Positions 52,006-63,385 are shown, numbered from the stretch's first letter. The stretch is 64,000 nucleotides of DNA from Yponomeuta sedellus (GCA_934045075.1 OW203732.1:14548201-14612200); one strand, 5' to 3'. Numbers and translations: made by a program. The notes: a model not told the origin generated them from the letters alone.

Positions 52006-52687
52006 GAAGTTATAATACCTATTACATTACTAGCGTTATTATGCTTATTAATTTTTGTTTACCAAATAAACACAGTACTTACTAAAATTTTGCTGTCCTA
52101 TTTATAAACACTTGAATCCTTATAACACGCCTCGGTGTTTGCTTATATAGTCTGTGGTAGAGGGAAAGACTTAATCATAGATTATATAAACTGCCTCTGA
52201 GGAGTCCTTTAGAGCAAGGGTGACTTTACAAATAACACCGTATATTTTTAAACTCGATGCCTTTGAGAAACCCATTATCCTTGTTTACCGGAAATTAAGT
52301 CTCATCGCGGAAGTGTCACTCCCGTATAACAAGCATATTTTGTTGTGTTAGACAGGCTTTACACTAGGTTAACAAAAAACTTAGTTGAATTTAGAAAGTC
52401 TCAAATCATATCTAAACTGACCTTATTATGGCACACGCAGTAAAAGCTTTATGTCGGTACTGATTCTAAAGACCATCATTCACTGATTGATACAGCTTGT
52501 CACTCTTGTTGCATTTGACGTAGGAGAGAATAAACTTAGTTCCTATTGTGTGAGCCCGACCTTATTCCTAAGCTCACCATCGTGCTACGTTGAAACATCA
52601 TTTTCAGCAGAAACACTCGCTCAAAGTTCACAAACACAGAAGAGCTAAGAGATAGACTGCCTTGTTGTTCTGACACAAACACACTCA
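52006..52687. other. No gene recognised
   Basis: No coding frame or assignable element. Confidence 0.45.
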
Positions 52688-52798
52688 CACAATCCACCAA
52701 CTCGGACTTGGCCCCCGTGGTGAAGTATGGCCTAATCTTCCTGCGATGCAGCAAGAGACCCGTGCCCCAGCAGTGGGGGTATAAGGGTTGATATCGAA
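52688..52798 (+). mobile_element. 5S-headed SINE, 3' fragment
   Basis: AATCCACCAACTCGGACTTGG to CCCCAGCAGTGGGGGTATAA and GGTTGATATCGA. Only the last roughly 110 bp; the 5' side is truncated. Confidence 0.8.
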
Positions 52799-53908
52799 AA
52801 TCACACTGTTTCAAAATCTCTTGTCTACCACATAGATATGTCAGCACCAGTCGTCGAAATTATTTTTCCGCGTCTTTTTTTTTTTACTTGGTTTAACGAT
52901 TATAATCAACCAAACATTTATCAACAAAAGGCAAAGGATAGTATTGCTAAGTATTTTTTATTGATCCAAGTAGTGCTTCTATACGGCTTCGTTGCTGGCG
53001 GCAGGTGAAATAAGAAAACAGATTCTCGTCCCTCAGCGGCGCGATGAACACGTTAAACTTCGTTCATGTTTGAGTGTAAGAGGTTACGGAAGTGTGGAAA
53101 GTGCACAGGTGGGACCGAGGGCTTATGTTGCTTTCCTTTGAAGATTACGCCTCAGTAGTTCTACTGCATAAACTAAAAATCTAAGATTAGAACGTTGGGG
53201 TGCTGTAACCGATTTAACATCAATACCATGACTCAAATCCATCGCGCCTCCATCAAAACATAAGCAATAAAATCCGATTGCCTCCCAGCAGTCCAAGCAC
53301 GACTAACATGCTACTGGCCGTAAAAAACCCTAATAACCTGTAAGCGATATGACCAAAGCTCGCGAAAACGGGCACTAATAGCGTCGTATCATCATATCAG
53401 GCGGCCGCAGCGATAAATGAAGGTAAAAACCTTCAGTAAACACTGGTTAGGGCGGCGCGACGCGTGAACAGGATGGATTAACTGCCGCAGAAGCTCAGTT
53501 TTGCTCACAGTTTTTTGCTTACACTTCAGGGCCTAGATTATGCTATAGCATTGTTGTACAATGAGCATTGCATGACCATTTAATTTCGATTGGCGATTTC
53601 ATTTCGTTGCTGCTTCAAGTCTCGGCGCGCACATATTTCAAACATTCTAAGCGTCAATGGTATGAAAAAACACGTCACGTGACCCGGGCATGTATCTGTC
53701 GTACACTTACAGAATCGAGGCCCAGTTAGATAGCCTAGCAATGAATTCCGTCGAATTACAGAGACATGAATGTAAGTTGATCGAAATATGCCAAAAAATA
53801 AAATTGTTTAATTTATGATGTCAAACATCAAAAAAATCCTGAGCTCAGGTGTTTTATAGCACTCTGAGCGATTTTAATTTATTGGTATCGATTGAGGGTA
53901 TACGATAT
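52799..53908. other. No gene recognised
   Basis: GC content rises in places (about 52980-53480), but no coding frame or known element is visible. Confidence 0.4.
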
Positions 53909-54132
53909 CAACCCTTGCATGTCCCTACAGCTGAGACACGGGGGTCAAGTCCGGGTTGGTGGAGGATTTTAGGACTGTGGCGGGCCTTCCTGTCTGAAGT
54001 TATCAAGCCGCCCATAAGGCCTCTGGCATGGCTTAGCGATTGCCTTAACGTGTCTAGCGAAGCACGGAAGCGCTCGGAAAAATGCCACTGGCGATAGTCG
54101 CGGGACGGTCATTCGTCCTGCATCCGATTTAA
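53909..54132 (-). mobile_element. 5S-headed SINE, internally deleted
   Basis: Starts CGATATCAACCCTTGCATG at the left. It lacks the segment between GAGACACGG and GGGTCAAGTCCGG that other copies carry (the CGCAGGAAGG block), and most of the GACAGCCGGCACC block. It ends near TCCTGCATCC, so the head is cut. Confidence 0.75.
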
Positions 54133-54290
54133 GGTATGATAATATGGAGGATCCCTCTGTTGCGTTTAGTCAGCGCTTACAGCGGGCGGGCGGCGCGATG
54201 CGTGCGCGGTTTGTTTTTGCCGCGGTTATCCTCTCTCATGATTTATTCGGTGCCTGCTCGGAATATGATTACCGCTCGCCGACGGGGTTG

Positions 54291-54853
54291 TACAGTCGCC
54301 TCGTAACCTACATGTTAACCTCGTAATATAGAAGCCAATGCCGCGGTACATTAAACTACAATTCATAGTTTTGTATGACAATTCGATGTACATTGTATTA
54401 ATTAGTCTTTCTAATTGTTAATTTTGAGGTTAATCACCGAGGAATTGTGTATCGAATTGTCATAGTTAGCCATGAATTCTAGTTTTATGAAGTGGGGGCT
54501 TGACAAAATTCTCAAGGATTCCTATCGTCCAGCTGTCATATTCCCCACAATTGCTATCACAAACGTCAGGATTCCCACAGGATTAGTGCGCATAACCACT
54601 CCGCCTCTAGAGCTACATCAGGTAGCCCCATCGTCTCTTTACCTCATCGTTGTCACAATTTCAAAACCTAACAAAATTCTTAGTATACCCGATACATAAT
54701 TATATTCCATCAGTTATGTCAGAATTGGTTTATAATTCTGATTTATTTTCATCCAAACCGACTCTGCGGCGAAATGAAATGAATCAGCTTTTACTGCCTG
54801 CTAAGTTTCAAAAAGATTATAAGTCCTAGGCGACTGTACATCCTTTACACTTT
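54291..54853. mobile_element. Candidate non-autonomous DNA element
   Basis: GTACAGTCGCCT (about 54291) and its exact complement AGGCGACTGTAC (about 54841-54852) form 12-bp ends about 560 bp apart, resembling the ends of the MITE at 36479-36630 (GGCGACTGTA). Between them 54348-54490 is a second inverted repeat: AACTACAATTCATAG, TATGACAATTCGATGTACA facing ATCGAATTGTCATAGTTAG, CATGAATTCTAGTTT. The frame at 54472-54699 has no motif. Confidence 0.5.
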
Positions 54854-55432
54854 CACCAGTTTACGTGTCGGAAGTGCCCTTAATGGATACAAACGTCGTA
54901 TTTAACTGTCCAGTAAATAGACTACGTGTTTACGGAGCGATACCCGGTTATTGCCTTTTATTGATGGGCATTGGTTTATGATCTTAGCTGATTGTGGGAT
55001 GTGGTATTGAGCCGTACTTTGATGGCTTTCCGCACGGTCAGGAAGGCAAAATGTGAAAGCAGTGTGTTCATAGTCTTACTCGTTTCTTCCGTACAAAAAT
55101 AGAATCGGGTGCTTGACCCCACAAATTAGAGTATGAAGAGCTCTTGATAGCAAGAGTGACAATAATGACATACGGCTATCTAAAAGCAAAGCAAGGAGTG
55201 GAACACTTGGCTAGGATAAATACACCACCACTGAAATAGGTTTTAGAACCAAATATAATATTTTAAATATAAATAAAAAAGGCTTCCATAAAGCTTTAAC
55301 AGTATTTGTCTCATATACAAATACATTAATATTTTGTCTTCGTTGTACAATAAATCGTATTACTATACGTATTATTAAGAAAAAGATCCTTTACAACTGA
55401 AATCGATTCAATGTAATAGGTGAACATCTCTT
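54854..55432. other. No gene recognised
   Basis: No coding frame or assignable element. Confidence 0.45.
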
Positions 55433-55770
55433 GTAATAACATTACACACATACATACATACATACATACATACATACATACATACATACATACATACATA
55501 CATACATACATACATACATACATACATACATACATACATACATACATACATACATACATACATACATACATACATACATACATACATACATAACCTCACG
55601 CCTGCCTGTATCCCAGAGGGGTAGGCAGAGACCAGGGACTGCCACTTGCCACGATCCTGACAGATCACCTTCGCTATATTAACGTTCATAAGTCGCTGCA
55701 TGCACGCACGCCGGTTCGGAGTACTTTTTATTTTCCCCTTTGCTAATACATCCCCTGTTTGGTAATAACA
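55433..55770 (-). mobile_element. CATA-tailed LINE copy with target duplication
   Basis: Insert 55442-55761 between GTAATAACA repeats (55433-55441, 55762-55770). Minus strand: QRLMNVNIAKVICQDRGKWQ, SLVSAYPSGIQ, then the (TATG)n tail. 5' truncated at the CCCCTGTTTGG position, earlier than the copy at 30727-31247. Confidence 0.85.
55447..55592. repeat. (CATA)n microsatellite, about 36 units
   Basis: Uninterrupted CATA repeats forming the tail of the adjacent LINE copy. The YVCM-type frames are artefacts. Confidence 0.95.
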
Positions 55771-56208
55771 GTATTTCGAGCAAATACTTTTACAGACACA
55801 AAGCAGGAGAATCGGAAATCGTCGCTGCGGAACTTATCTGAACTTACCCCAAAGAACCGGAAGTTCCCTGTATCGGTTAACGTTTGCAGTGTGCCCTAAC
55901 CCCAACTTTAAAGGAAATGCAACTGTAGCGTTATCGGATTAGGGTTAAAAGTCACGTGGAAACGCTGTGTCAGGCTTAAGGATTTTTCTTCGTCGCCTAG
56001 ATAGACGTGTACGAGGCATAAACAAGAGGTGGTCTGGTAAAGTAACAGGTACCAAATATGCTTCAAGACGTTCATTCTTATAAGCACAAAAGGAAATATT
56101 TTCAATAGGCGTGTCAATATCATATAATCAAAGATTTAGGGTAAAGTATAAAATACATAGATTACCTAAATCTATACAAATAAAATTCCTATATAACTAA
56201 TTAAATAA
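55771..56208. other. No gene recognised
   Basis: No coding frame or assignable element. Confidence 0.45.
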
Positions 56209-56449
56209 TCTATATAAACAAAGTCCTGAGTGACTGACTCACTCATCAACGCCCAGCCCAAGCCGTTGGACCTAGGAAGCTGAAATTTTTCACAGAGGGT
56301 CTATATAAATAAATACTCTTCAATACAATTGATAGAACACGTGTTTCGCCGTTTTTTTAATTTTACCCTTAAGGGAGTGAACGGAGTTACAAAATTTTGT
56401 TCCTTAAATCTCTAAAGTCCACGCGGACGGAGTCACGGGTAAAAGCTAG
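56209..56449 (+). mobile_element. Helitron-like non-autonomous element, second type (241 bp)
   Basis: Starts TCTATATAAACAAAGTCCTG after A, contains GACTGACTCACTCATCAACG, and ends CGGGTAAAAGCTAG before T. A weak GAC...GTC stem lies near the end. The AGCTAG|T terminus links it to the other Helitron-like families here. Confidence 0.75.
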
Positions 56450-56837
56450 TGTTCAATAAAATAACAGGTTATATTATACTGCTCTCAGCCATTTTGACTG
56501 AAACACCCATCGCACTGCATGACGTCACGCTTAGGTTAACATAAACTTCTCCCGTGCTTTGTTGTGACTACCAGTGAATACGATGTTTGTTTACCTGGGC
56601 GTGACGTCAGATTCGACGCCATGACACTGCGACATATTTTCCCATAGATTAAAAATTATATTAGAAAAACTTCGTTGAACTTTAGTTTTTTACTGAAATA
56701 GAGTTTTTTTTGTAAATACTACATGTGTCCATAAACTTCTTCCATAACACATTATGGAAGAAGATTAAAAAAAATATCAATAAATGCATAAGCATATAAA
56801 GTAACGATTTATGAAATAATAACAACAATATTAACAT
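56450..56837. other. No gene recognised
   Basis: No coding frame or assignable element. A small inverted repeat CTTCTTCCATAA / TTATGGAAGAAG lies near 56737-56763. Confidence 0.45.
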
Positions 56838-57040
56838 TTACATACAGGCACATACATTGCTTCTGGCCCCACATTAGGACACCCTGTGTCGTGGGAACCA
56901 GAAACAACGATATCACAAACATGTAAACATCCAAGACCTGGGGTTTTTTTTGTCCCCCGCCGGGATTCGAACCCGGAAACGGAATTCGGAACCTCTTGGA
57001 TGGTAGGCAGATGCGCTACCGCTACGCCACAATAAGGGGT
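56838..57040 (-). mobile_element. tRNA-derived SINE, family A
   Basis: Complement of box B GGGATTCGAACCCGG near 56962, complement of box A near 57013-57026, CACATACATTGCTTCTGGCC tail on the left. An extra AAACGGAATTCGG interrupts the head just after box B. Confidence 0.85.
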
Positions 57041-57480
57041 AGCATTCTGTTAGAATATTGAGTTGTTGGTACAAGTGGGTTATGTCTATGGATCAGCAAA
57101 CGTATAATATCTATTTTCATTGACGTAGGAAAACAAAGTAAAATCAGTGACATCCCGTACCTAAGTAGGTACCTTCACAGGTACTCACCGTAGTTTATTA
57201 GTTCTTGGCAGTTTGCAGCGCAAATATACGTGACTTTTGATCTCCTTTTTACATACAAATGTTATAAGACCTTTTCGGTATACACATATTGACTGGGTCT
57301 CTAAGTAAATAATGTGTCACGTTTGATTCTGAAATTGTTGAGAGAATTCGAAGAAACATTAATACCTACCTTTAAAGAAACATCACACGATATCAATGTT
57401 ATCTACTTTAGGATTTATTGTATGTCCTTTGAATACTTACACTCTTGGCTGGCCATATATTAAGCGTTCAAAAAAAGAAG
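57041..57480. other. No gene recognised
   Basis: No coding frame or assignable element. Confidence 0.45.
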
Positions 57481-57534
57481 AATATCAAATTATAATTTTT
57501 TATTTTTCGAAATAAAAAATTATAATTTGATATT
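57481..57534. repeat. Perfect 25-bp hairpin, TTCG loop
   Basis: Left arm 57481-57505 (AATATCAAATTATAATTTTT then TATTT), loop TTCG (57506-57509), exact complement 57510-57534. Confidence 0.95.
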
Positions 57535-57558
57535 TTTTGCAATATATTTTTTGATATA

Positions 57559-57612
57559 ATTTGCAAAAAAAGGTTGTAAATGTTTCGACATTTACAACCT
57601 TTTTTTGCAAAT
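57559..57612. repeat. Perfect 25-bp hairpin, TTCG loop (second)
   Basis: Left arm 57559-57583 (ATTTGCAAAAAAAGGTTGTA then AATGT), loop TTCG (57584-57587), exact complement 57588-57612. Same arm length and loop as the neighbouring hairpin, though the arms are unrelated. Confidence 0.95.
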
Positions 57613-57849
57613 TCTCTACTGGCTGGTAGCATCAACGTTAGAAAAATGATATATTTCAGAATTAAATAAATATCGCTAGCGCGTTGGCGGCCACGCACAA
57701 ATTGGTTGGCATGGTTACGCCGCGGGTCAATTCATGCACTGTTTACCACAAAATGATTAACGGCAGCGTTTTGGGGAGTACCATTAAGCAAAAGGTTTTT
57801 TTATAAAAACTCAAACCTAGATCAATTCAAACATAGATTTAATTAGATT
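57613..57849. other. No gene recognised
   Basis: Short spacer with nothing assignable. Confidence 0.45.
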
Positions 57850-58440
57850 CGAAAATTCTTTATTGCACAATAGACATATTTGTGCAAAGCCGAGCTTAGT
57901 ACTAGTGTGTATTTAATTTTTTTACTTTTAGAGGGAGTAAACAGTGATTAAAGTTGCCAATCCCCAGAAATAAAGTAAAAATTACAACCTTTTATTCAGT
58001 ATCGATCAAATTTACTACTACCAATAAGAGTTTATGAAATCATACCGTTTGAATATTGATGTAGAATAATTAAAATACGTTGTGTGTATAATCGATTACG
58101 TTGTTAGTATGTACAAAATGGTGTTTTATAAATACCTGATTGTAAAAAGAATTGCAAAGTCAAAGTAAAACCATTTCCAAAATTGATACCCATTTTACTG
58201 AACCTACAATACCTGCTTCATGGAGGCATTGAAGGGTTGGTAAAGAGATATACTTACTATAGACACTAGGCATATTTGTGCAAAGGCGAGCTTAATACTA
58301 GTGTGTATTTTATTTTTAAACCATTTCCAAAATTTATACCCATTTTACTGAACCTACAAAGCGTTTGGTTGATACAATGCCATAGAAGGGTTGGTGAAGA
58401 GATATACTTACTATAGACACCACACCACTTAATGTATTTT
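57850..58440 (-). mobile_element. LINE tail fragments and a tandem duplication
   Basis: ATTCTTTATTGCACAATAGACATATTTGTGC (about 57856) and ACTAGGCATATTTGTGCAAAGGCGAGC (about 58265) look like reversed ends of one LINE tail. AAACCATTTCCAAAATTGATACCC (58170) and AAACCATTTCCAAAATTTATACCC (58318) mark a 148-bp tandem duplication that includes GAAGGGTTGGT(A/G)AAGAGATATAC. Confidence 0.55.
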
Positions 58441-58937
58441 TTTAGGGTTTCAGACCTCAAAGGTAAACAGAATCCTTACAGCCCGTCCGTTCGTCTGTCT
58501 ATCAAGACGTTTTTCATCAAAAACGCGTGGAGGATGCATGTTGAAATTAAAACCGTATAGTTAGGTTTACAGTCCCTTGAAGTTTTGAAAAGCCCAAACT
58601 TATAAATTAACATAAAAGAGTTACGCCCATTTATGACACAAAAAACGTATTTGAGTGGAAATTAAGCCGTTGACTATCTTTTTCTTCCTGTGCTCTCCAC
58701 TGCAGTTTGGCCTTCAGCTCCGCATATTCTTCTTTGTTTCTTGCCAAGCGAAACAGATCTTCGACGCTGGCTACGTCCGTCGATCCCTGATGAATCTGAG
58801 CCACGACCTCCATTTTCTCTCTGTGACTGTTGACCTAGAACTATGAATTTTGGCGAGTAATAGTCTTACCTACATAGACAGGAAAAAATCTGAAAACTGT
58901 ACATGTGTAATTCCGCCTCCGCCGGAATGCTCACATA
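58441..58937. other. No gene recognised
   Basis: A GGGTTTCAGACCTCAAAGG ... AGTCCCTTGAAGTTTTGAAA stretch (58446-58590) resembles parts of 27485-27620. The small frame at 58631-58813 (-) (VAQIHQGSTDVASVEDLFRL) is unassigned; it may be the start of a LINE or retroelement Gag-like protein, which I cannot support further. Confidence 0.4.
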
Positions 58938-59520
58938 ATGTTTCTTCTCTACTCTATCCTGTTCAATCCAGCTACCCCATCCTACCTCAAACAGCGATTG
59001 GAATTTTTCCACTCCTCTCATAGCCTAACTCTTCGCTCATCCGAAACTCTACTCCTTAAAATCCCATGCCACCGTACCGATTTCTTCGACTCTTCTTTCT
59101 CTGTGCAATCTGCTCGACTGTGGAATGCAATGCCAGAAGAAGTGCGAAAAGCTAAGTCCTTTCCTGTTTTCAAAAGACTGGTGAAGTCTCACTATCTCGC
59201 TGAAGACGTGTATTATCTAAGTACATAATAGTAAGTTTTCTTTGTTGTTTGTTTACATGTAAAATCGTAATATATATATGTATATATTACGCTTAGTTTA
59301 TATATTTTATTAAATATATATGAATATTAGATGTAAGTCAGTTTATGTACATATTCTTCCTATATACTTCATGTACCTTTAAGTTCTATCAATCCCAAGG
59401 TTGTCTGGAAGAGATCGCTTTTAGCGATAAGACCGCCAATTGTATACGTCAATACTTAGATATGTAAGCCTTTTTATGTATTTTGTTTTCTGGTGTGTAC
59501 AATAAAGAGTTCTAATCTAA
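58938..59520 (+). pseudogene. Jockey/CR1-type LINE 3' end with (TCTAA)n tail
   Basis: 96 codons: ATPSYLKQRLEFFHSSHSLT, LLLKIPCHRTDFFDSSFSVQ, SARLWNAMPEEVRKAKSFPV, FKRLVKSHYL, then TAA at 59226. This is the conserved C-terminus of LINE RT polyproteins (PPYL--R---L-SSHS--TR ... R---F--SF---A-RLWN-LP). The 3' UTR has CCCAAGGTTGTCTGGAAGAG, GCGATAAGACCGCCAATTG, TACAATAAAGAG and a (TCTAA)n tail. The 5' part is missing, so no catalytic domain remains. This 3' UTR identifies the many orphan LINE tails in the window. Confidence 0.75.
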
Positions 59521-59525
59521 TCTAA

Positions 59526-60487
59526 ATTGCAAAACAGTTAGTCTTTGAAGTTCGGGAATAGCTCGGAAAATCCGCGTGACTCGATTCTGAAACGTGTTAT
59601 AATATGTCAGTATCGACCTACAAATTCGTAGGGAGCCCTCGGTGCGCGATTCTGACTCGCACTTAACCGGTTTTTTTATATAGGGTCTGTTTACGTATAT
59701 GCACATAAAAACCTATGTGAAAAAAACTATCTACCTGTTCGTGTGTACGTCTTGTTTTAGCCAGGGGCTTTACACTTTAAAGCTAGGTTTTCCGGGCTAA
59801 AAAGGGAAGAGCAAAATTCTATCCCTCCTAAAATTACCATTAATAAAAGATTATCCATGCAAACTAAGCTTTACCGTTGACGTAGTTACGCTCGTACACT
59901 CTACAGGACTAACGGCCTTTTTTATAGTCTCATTTAAAGACACCTAGAGAGCGTATTATTTAATGTATGATTACGTCTTTTCAGCGTTTTTTAAGTGTAT
60001 TAAAAAAGGAAACTACGATGAATTGTTCAAAATATGTAACCTTCTCCCAATTAACTATAAAGTAAAATTTGCAATTTTACTGGAAAACTACAGTAGCAAT
60101 TATATTCGAAAATCCTGTACTTAACAATAAAAACACTCGTAATAGTCTTACATTAAAAATAAAAAGTTAACTGTTCCACCATTAAACAACTATTATGGAA
60201 AAAGAACTAGACAGTACTAAGTCCCTACTATACTAAATGAAATGTCAGTGGAACTAAGATCCTCACAATATGCCAGTAAAAAGCTTTATAAAAAGTGTGT
60301 AGCTTCTGAATTGGTGGACCTTTGTAACCAGTACCACGAATTGATCCTATGTGAAGTAAGAGTAAGAAATGTTTATTCATAAACCATAACACTAAATAGA
60401 CCATACAATATGAATGGCAACATAGAACGGAAGATTTAAATACTTACACTTAGATATATTTAGAATAAACATTTTATTTATTTTATA
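59526..60487. other. No gene recognised
   Basis: AT-rich. No coding frame or assignable element. Confidence 0.45.
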
Positions 60488-60735
60488 CTATTTTTATTTT
60501 TAATGCACTAACCCGTGCTAAGGACAAATTAAAAAAAAAAAACACAGGCTCTTCTCTGGCTTTATTCTCTGTACGTAATACAGAGAATAGTGTAAAGAGG
60601 TTCGAAATTTCACTGATGCCGGTGAGTCGCCCATTGGCTCAATTGGTAGAGCGCTGGCACGGATAGCCAGAGGTTGCGGGTTCGAATCCCGGCATGGGTG
60701 AAATTTTTAGCCTCCAAATAGGTTTTTATTTATTT
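60488..60735 (+). mobile_element. tRNA-derived SINE, family C, near complete
   Basis: Outer end TTTTTAATGCACTAACCCGTG CTAAGGAC, middle CTGTACGTAATACAGAGAATAG, tRNA-like core 60629-60699 (GCCCATTGGCTCAATTGGTAG ... GGTTCGAATCCCGGCATGGG), then GAAATTTTTAGCCTCCAAATAGG. Best reference for the family. Confidence 0.85.
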
Positions 60736-61904
60736 TTGTGGTGTTTTTATAAATTAACTCGATAATCTTTACACGCGTGCACCCTATTAGATAACGTTAA
60801 GGACAACTTTATAACTAAAATGTATGGACTTTACGGAACACAAACCATCATAAACAGTTTTCTTGCAAAAAAAAAAATTTAAATTGAACTGTAGACGTGC
60901 TGTCGACTCTACTCGACTGCAAAGGCGATACGCAACCATATCTTCAGCAACATCCAATTTGAATTGAACCAAAAAAACAACCATCAACAGCCATAACCGA
61001 TGTCGTAAATAGCAATTTACTATTTAACGAGTATTCTTAACACTTCCAGCGGCGCAGCTGCCGCTGCCACTGGCATAAAATTTGAGCACTCAACAATATT
61101 CACGCGTGTCACAGGGTGTTACCCCTAAGCCCCCTTAAGGAACAACCCGTGTCTCAGCGCGAAAATACTTGTATTTTTCGGCCGCTAACAAGGGGCCCCT
61201 ACATGACCGGAATATTCTCGTCGCCAATTTCCTCAGGCGTACGGCTTAGAAAGTTACTTAGATGTACGTACCCTGGTCTACCTTGTCAAGATATTGTATA
61301 CTTTATGGTGTTTTTATGGGGTCCCGCGTGTCCTGTCCCATCGCCCTTTTATACAGTGGGGCAGAGTGCGTCCGTACAGTCGACAGCTTGGCATTTCGAT
61401 TTAAGTTGGACAGTCACTCGCAACGTAACTAAATAAAGTGCACGTACACAAACGTCGATAGGCGACTGTACCATCGATTTGTGTTACATCTCGTTTTTAT
61501 CGTTGTGTGTATTTTTATTCCCTTTTTATTTCCACTGTCTCAATTGCTTTTGTCTTCCTGTTGCCTCACTATAGGGACCGCTACTGAGATGGAACGGGCG
61601 ATTAATTAAGATTCTGGGAAGGCTGATATTTCACCCGCTATCCAACTAATTAAGCTATAGGATTTTCTGGCGGAATGACTAAAATAATAACCATAAAGAG
61701 AGGCAATATCCGATAGAGGAATATCCGAGTGGCGAGGCCGGTTAGGTTAATCCTTTTAGATTCTGTCAGATGCCAGACATTTTCCCGCAGATTTTCCAGC
61801 GTAAATAGACGAAACTTACAATAGTGACTCGTTTCTGAGGCATTCATGTGTGCATTTATGCTAGCCGATGTTTTCCTCAGTTGGAAAATAATAATAATAA
61901 CTTC
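60736..61904. other. No gene recognised
   Basis: The 106-aa frame at 61116-61436 has no recognisable motif. AGGCGACTGTACC at about 61461 resembles the MITE end at 36620-36630. No gene is called. Confidence 0.4.
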
Positions 61905-62075
61905 CACACAACACAATCACTTGACTTGGTGCCAAACTGAGATACTCCGTACTATAGTAACCAGACAATGACGTCACAAACATGTAAATACACCCAGACC
62001 GAAGCCACTTGCACAAATGTACGGCGGCCCCCAAAAGCCTAGAAAAAAAGGCTAGACCAACGAGGCAGTCATGAA
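61905..62075 (-). mobile_element. tRNA-derived SINE, family E, diverged
   Basis: CACAACACAATCACTTGACTTGGTGCCA and AGGCTAGACCAACGAGGCAG match the body and the start of the head at 29165-29345. The box B region is lost. Confidence 0.6.
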
Positions 62076-62119
62076 AATGGAAATGAAATACATTTATTAC
62101 CGGCTCAGAATTACAGACT

Positions 62120-62215
62120 TACTAGTATGAACGTTAATACGCGAAAGTGATCTGCCAGGATCGTGGCAAGTGGCAGTCCTTGCTCTCTGCCTACCCCTCT
62201 GAGATATAGGTGTGT
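62120..62215 (+). mobile_element. CATA-tailed LINE 3' fragment
   Basis: ATGAACGTTAATACGCGAAAG TGATCTGCCAGGATCGTGGC, AAGTGGCAGTCCTTGCTCTC, TGCCTACCCCTCTGAGATA. Plus-oriented end of the family at 30727-31247; no CATA tail remains. Confidence 0.75.
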
Positions 62216-63277
62216 TATATTATGTCAGAATTACAGAACCATTTCATCACACAAATTTATTAAATTACACACTTTCATAAATCACAAAACTACGCAGTTG
62301 CCTGGCATGCACACCAAAAGAAGAAAAAACTAATAAACCTTATATAAAATAAGAAATAAGCACAATAACAATGTTCCCCGTCGCCCTGTCTTAGTTTTTT
62401 CGGTCACGTTTAAATGTTTAAATCTCATCGTTCATTGTCTTCTATACGCATCAGAAGCTACGGTAATTTAGACCTTTTTTTTCCACAAAGCGTTTTCACT
62501 ACTGCCGACCAATTTTTCGTGCGTTGAAACGTTGAAACTAACACTTTTTGTCGCCGTTTCGATGCTACTGGAATAAAAGTTATTTACTCTACATTGACGG
62601 GTAGAGCGAGCCCACAAAATATGCCAGGACCTTCTAGCAAAGGTTGTACATCACCAAAACGACGGGGTATAAATCTGAGGGGGCTGGCTCGTTATTTGTA
62701 GTCGCGTGGTGACGCTTCGGGTGAATATTAACGATATCGCCAATTTTCCGCGAGCTTTGCTCCCCGCTGCAATTTCTCGCCAATTGAGCAATCGCTTCGC
62801 ATCATCCAAGGACGCATGGCGGCGTATTAACTGACGCCACCCCGGCGGTCAGGATAAAACCAGTTCTCTGGTAACCGCGACGGATACATGGGCTTAGAGC
62901 TTTTAGATTGATATAGGTTTCGGTGTGGCATGAGACGTGCACTTTAGTACCTAAAATTTGTGTGGTATGCTCGAGTCTTTTGAAATACTTTTTTTTTGTG
63001 AGTAATTCAATATTTTAATTTCTTTGATGCAATAAGGTTGTTGATCACACGAGACTACATTTTGGGGTACGAAAAATCTAGCGAGATATTTTTTTGGTAA
63101 GATTGCTCTTTTTTACATTGTATTAACAAATATATTAGATTGGACAATACTCTTTTCATAGACTTAATTTTTTAACTACTTAATATTATGTAGAAAATCA
63201 AAGCCACAATCTGCATAAGGTTCACGAGGTTCAGTACCGGCACAGTGAAACAATAAATGTAATTTCTTTAGATAGAG
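62216..63277. other. No gene recognised
   Basis: No coding frame or assignable element. Confidence 0.45.
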
Positions 63278-63385
63278 AGAGAACAGATAGAGAACACTTT
63301 ATTGTACATAAAAATGGAAATTACACAGATATTTCTTAACCTGAGTATGAGTAGAGTACAGACGGCGGCCTTGTCACTAAAAGTA
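63278..63385 (-). mobile_element. LINE 3' tail, unbroken family member
   Basis: GATAGAGAACACTTTATTGTACATAAAAATGG, ATTACACAGATATTTCTTAA, GACGGCGGCCTTGTCACTAA. It gives the uninterrupted sequence for the copy split by a Helitron at 33465. Confidence 0.75.

Noticed and set aside
61116..61436. 106-aa open frame
   Set aside because: No recognisable motif or start context; surrounded by repeats.
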